Assembly: GCA_900756035.1 (NCBI GenBank)
Contig: CAAEIR010000380.1
Coordinates: forward strand, 1-7,278
Source: an uncultured Anaerostipes sp.
Lineage (GTDB): Bacteria; Bacillota; Clostridia; Lachnospirales; Lachnospiraceae
Direction of reading: 5' to 3'
Length of the DNA: 7,278 bases
Below the pieces are notes generated by a model. That model worked only from the letters and a program-made list of their open reading frames with translations. It made no database searches and was not told the origin of the DNA. Position numbers and translations under genes: made by a program. Below are positions 5,518 to 7,278 of this stretch, piece by piece (position 1 is the first letter of the stretch; each line of letters begins with the position of its first letter).

Positions 5518-6498
5518 TTACTCCAATCTGATTTTATCCAATTCCCAATACCAGGAATTGTTTATCCGCTTCGCTCTGATACCTAGTTCCTTTTTTGCAT
5601 TTTCCAACGTCCGTCTGGATATGCCCTGTCCCTCCGCAAGATTGAAAATCTCGTTACTTTGCATGGCGTTGTTTGTTTCTGCCAGTTCCCGGAGCAGACG
5701 CTTCGCCTGTTCCAGCTTATTCGCTTTCGGAGCGACACCGCCCAGCACTTCATCAGCGGTAATCTCATAATCTCCGAGCCAGTGAAAACCGTCCTCCGAC
5801 AACTCAAATGCTTTCGGGTGTCCAAACGCCGCCAGATTGTTTTTTATCTGGACTACCGCCCTTATATTCGCTTCGCCCTCCACTCTACCGACCAACAGGA
5901 CGCTCCTTGCCACCGCAAAGAAATCAATGGAACCCATGCCCCGATATGCCGCCTTATTTCCAGCCGCTTTGTTCATGTGCCCTACAAGTACAATGGCACA
6001 TTGATATTTCTCCGCCAGAGCTGCCAGTTTCTTTGTCATATCCCTCGCTTCATTTGCCCGGTTCATATCCATACCACCGCCCAGATACGCCTGTATCGGG
6101 TCTAAAATCAGCAGCTTCGCTTTCGTCCTTATGACCGCTTCTTCCAGACGTTCATCTATCATGGAAAGTGATTTTATACTTTCGTCAATGACGGAAATAT
6201 TTTCACAGTCTGCTCCCGCCGCTTCCAGACGGGGCTTGACTGTATCTGAAAGCCCGTCTTCCGCACTCTGGTAAATCACATTCAGCGGTTCCGTCAGCTT
6301 CATTTCACTATCCAATCCCTCGCCTTTTGACAGCTTCGCCGCTATGTTCAGCACAAACGTTGTCTTACCGTCCCCCGGATCGCCTTGTACAATCGTCAGC
6401 TTTCCATAAGGGATAAACGGAAACCACAGCCACTCCACCTCCTGCGACTGTATCTCCGACATTTTAATCATCTGTAATTCTGTTCTCGTTTCTGCCAT
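5518..6498 (-). CDS. RepA-like RecA/DnaB-fold ATPase (AAA_25 type), plasmid replication helicase
   Basis: The product is 326 residues. The core is a RecA-fold ATPase: Walker A GDPGDGKTT at 39-47, a YQSAEDG strand-turn at 76-82, Walker B LLILDPIQAYL at 129-139, a sensor strand VLVGHMNK at 170-177, and RGMGSIDFFAVARSVLLVGR at 186-205, which holds arginines expected to contact ATP across subunits. Residues about 262-312 look like a winged-helix DNA-binding tail. This is the architecture of small hexameric RepA-type helicases and their relatives in integrative mobilizable elements, which support replication of the element. The exact partner (primase or initiator) is not in this window. The ATG at 6498 has GGAGG 5 nt upstream. 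The leader is targeted by a predicted antisense RNA, so translation or elongation is probably limited to hold copy number. The protein looks intact. Confidence 0.85.
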   Translation of the reverse strand: MAETRTELQMIKMSEIQSQEVEWLWFPFIPYGKLTIVQGDPGDGKTTFVLNIAAKLSKGEGLDSEMKLTEPLNVIYQSAEDGLSDTVKPRLEAAGADCENISVIDESIKSLSMIDERLEEAVIRTKAKLLILDPIQAYLGGGMDMNRANEARDMTKKLAALAEKYQCAIVLVGHMNKAAGNKAAYRGMGSIDFFAVARSVLLVGRVEGEANIRAVVQIKNNLAAFGHPKAFELSEDGFHWLGDYEITADEVLGGVAPKANKLEQAKRLLRELAETNNAMQSNEIFNLAEGQGISRRTLENAKKELGIRAKRINNSWYWELDKIRLE

Positions 6499-6525
6499 AA
6501 TGCCCTCCGTTTTTGAAAAATCTCA

Positions 6526-6554
6526 TTGCCGCCGGAAGAAACCTCTGCTATACT
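6526..6554 (+). promoter_or_regulatory. Plus-strand promoter of the predicted antisense RNA
   Basis: TTGCCG (6526-6531), a 17-bp spacer and TATACT (6549-6554) preceded by TGC make a near-consensus extended -10 promoter. It points rightwards, against repA and mobC, with start predicted near 6561. It is the only good plus-strand promoter I noticed, and a strong terminator lies just downstream. Confidence 0.65.
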
Positions 6555-6583
6555 TGTATTGTGATTGTTGATAACAGAGGTTT
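6539..6583 (-). promoter_or_regulatory. Switchable stem in the repA leader
   Basis: In the minus-strand transcript AAACCTCTG (6583-6575) can pair with CAGAGGTTT (6547-6539), a 9-bp stem. The same upstream arm sits mostly in the loop of an alternative hairpin, TGATAAC/GTTATCA (6594-6588 and 6575-6569). The two folds share bases and exclude each other. CTTCCG just after the stem (6537-6532) can pair, with one G-U, to CGGAGG of the repA ribosome binding site. This layout is what an antisense-controlled attenuator or translation switch would look like. The direction of control is inferred. Confidence 0.45.
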
Positions 6584-6628
6584 TCCAGTTATCACAGCCC
6601 TAACAGTTGCCGCTGTCGGGGCTTTTTT
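6561..6628 (+). ncRNA. Predicted countertranscribed RNA against the repA leader
   Basis: A transcript from the extended -10 promoter to the T-run would be about 68 nt. It folds into a first hairpin, TGATAAC (6569-6575) and GTTATCA (6588-6594) around the 12-nt loop AGAGGTTTTCCA, then a terminator stem (6596-6623). It is fully complementary to the mobC-repA intergenic mRNA and touches the last codon and stop of mobC. Family knowledge: plasmid copy-number antisense RNAs are short, have one or two hairpins with an exposed loop, end in an intrinsic terminator, and lie opposite the rep leader. All these marks are present. No database family was checked. Confidence 0.6.
6596..6628 (+). terminator. 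Intrinsic terminator of the antisense RNA
   Basis: AGCCCT-A-ACAG (6596-6606) pairs with CTGT-C-GGGGCT (6613-6623), with one A-C mismatch, one G-U pair and a 6-nt loop, followed by TTTTTT (6623-6628). It is a textbook plus-strand terminator although every gene nearby is on the minus strand, and this is the key reason to infer a plus-strand RNA. Confidence 0.8.
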
Positions 6629-6977
6629 CTTCGTCTTGCCACAGATACCTTGCACCGTCCAACATCCAGAGAATTGCCTTCAGCATATCCAGACATTCAT
6701 TTCTCATGTCCTGCAAGCCCTCTGCCGATAATGTGACTTCCGCCTGTTTAAACTGTTCTGTCACTTCCCGGATATTGGTCTGCATAATTTTCAGTTCCTC
6801 AACCAACTGATAAATCAGTTCTTCTCTTCCGACTACGCACACTCGGTTATAAATACAGGAGCGTACAAAGTAATCCTTTTTTGACATTCCGCTCGCTAAA
6901 ATCTTTGCTTCGATTTCCTCCCTCTCTCTGGGGGAAATACGGAAGCTGATTGTTGGATATTTGTGTGTGCCGCTCAT
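6600..6977 (-). CDS. MobC-like ribbon-helix-helix mobilization protein
   Basis: The product is 125 residues. Residues about 6-45 (YPTISFRISPREREEIEAKI, then ASGMSKKDYFVRSC) match the ribbon-helix-helix pattern of MobC-type relaxosome proteins: a beta strand that inserts into DNA, then two helices. The rest (about 46-115) is helical and rich in Glu, Leu and Met. MobC proteins bind near the transfer origin and help the relaxase open the DNA. Its ATG overlaps the TGA of the recombinase remnant (ATGA), with GGGAGG 7 nt upstream, so the two were once one operon. It lies upstream of repA rather than next to the relaxase. It could also act as a transcriptional regulator, as such proteins sometimes do. 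Confidence 0.8.
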   Translation of the reverse strand: MSGTHKYPTISFRISPREREEIEAKILASGMSKKDYFVRSCIYNRVCVVGREELIYQLVEELKIMQTNIREVTEQFKQAEVTLSAEGLQDMRNECLDMLKAILWMLDGARYLWQDEEKSPDSGNC

Positions 6978-7165
6978 TCTTCTTCCTCCCTGTTATTCTC
7001 CATTTCCAACCTGTCCGCAAGTTCTCCCTGTTTGTTTGGATATAAATGCGAATAAGTGTTCAATGTCGTTTCGATTTTCTCATGCCCCAGACGCCCTGCA
7101 ATCGCAAGTGGTGTAAAACCCATTTCCACCAGCAGAGAAGCGTGTGAGTGCCGGAAAAAATCCAA
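6974..7165 (-). pseudogene. 3' remnant of a tyrosine recombinase (integrase)
   Basis: Only the last 60 or so residues of a phage-type integrase remain: FRHSHASLLVEMGF, GRLGHEKIETTLNTYSHLYPNKQ. The second catalytic arginine (residue 5), the histidine of LGH (28) and the tyrosine nucleophile (38) are visible. The N-terminal arm and core-binding domains and the first arginine are absent. The His of the usual HxxR motif is replaced by Asp, so homology stops at FRHSH. Upstream, the frame runs through repeat-derived codons to a TAA near 7235. The only start is a TTG without a ribosome binding site. The 5' end seems to have been replaced by the repeat-rich sequence to the right, by deletion, rearrangement or an assembly join. 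Integration by this gene product alone is not possible. Confidence 0.8.
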
Positions 7166-7177
7166 ACGTTTGGATTT
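7158..7177. repeat. 20-bp perfect palindrome at the recombinase breakpoint
   Basis: AAATCCAAACGTTTGGATTT is its own reverse complement. It lies exactly where recognisable integrase homology ends. Its half-site TCCAAAC recurs at 7187-7193 and 7204-7210, and inverted at 7257-7263, giving five copies in about 100 bp. Confidence 0.6.
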
Positions 7178-7194
7178 CCTCCGATATCCAAACC

Positions 7195-7272
7195 CAAAAA
7201 ATATCCAAACCTTTTTCTGAATCTTCCGGATTTACAGGCCATACAAAACAGAAAAGGTTTGGATATTTTTTG
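7195..7272. repeat. Long inverted repeat at the right edge
   Basis: The segment 7195-7219 (CAAAAAATATCCAAACC, then T5, CTG) is the reverse complement of 7249-7272, except that one A/T run is 5 instead of 4 bases. The arms are 29 bp apart. They contain the TCCAAAC unit seen in the neighbouring palindrome. The sequence is AT-rich and non-coding. It may be a binding array, an attachment region, a small inverted-repeat element or an artefact at a sequence end. Confidence 0.6.
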
Positions 7273-7278
7273 ATATGA

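Noticed and set aside
7060..7242. Minus-strand 60-residue frame over the integrase breakpoint
   Set aside because: It is an out-of-frame reading of the repeats and of the integrase remnant, without a family-like sequence or ribosome binding site.
1..7278. CRISPR array, tRNA, rRNA or insertion sequence
   Set aside because: No regularly spaced repeats, no cloverleaf-like sequence and no transposase were seen on either strand; the short repeats at the right edge are irregular.

Overview
The window reads as an accessory mobile element from a low-to-moderate GC Firmicute, most likely a gut Clostridia/Lachnospiraceae-type host. This rests on the relaxase, RepA-like and integrase families, the strong AGGAGG-type ribosome binding sites and the short spacers. 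All convincing genes lie on the minus strand, so the biological order runs from the right edge to the left.

Right part (7278 to 5218): a repeat-rich stretch of palindromes and inverted repeats abuts the 3' remnant of a tyrosine recombinase that has lost its 5' part. The remnant overlaps by 4 bp a ribbon-helix-helix MobC-type accessory protein. Next come a RecA/DnaB-like RepA-type ATPase and a 300-bp non-coding region full of hairpins that probably holds the transfer origin and the relaxase promoter. In the mobC-repA gap, on the plus strand, I find an extended -10 promoter, a loop-exposing hairpin and a strong intrinsic terminator. Together they predict a roughly 68-nt antisense RNA against the repA leader, as in plasmid copy-number control.

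Middle (5217 to 2985): a MobV/Pre-type relaxase, a coupled small coiled-coil protein of unknown function, then a yjdF-type riboswitch with its own promoter and a YjdF (DUF2992) gene. The riboswitch region carries a perfect anti-Shine-Dalgarno CCTCCTT facing the gene's AAGGAGG.

Left part (2950 to 1): a very AT-rich cargo gene encodes a 793-residue protein with an N-terminal SIR2 NADase-like domain, a central STAND-type P-loop ATPase and a helical, TPR-like C-terminus. This is the architecture of anti-phage SIR2-STAND (Avs-like) proteins. A 20-bp perfect palindrome sits in its promoter region and a clear intrinsic terminator lies about 200 bp past its stop. The last 516 bp hold no convincing gene.

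Inferred whole: a replicating, mobilizable element (RepA, antisense RNA, MobC, MobV, transfer origin), formerly integrative, with two cargo modules: a ligand-sensing yjdF unit and a single-gene abortive-infection-type defence. Whether it is now a plasmid or an integrated remnant cannot be decided from this window.
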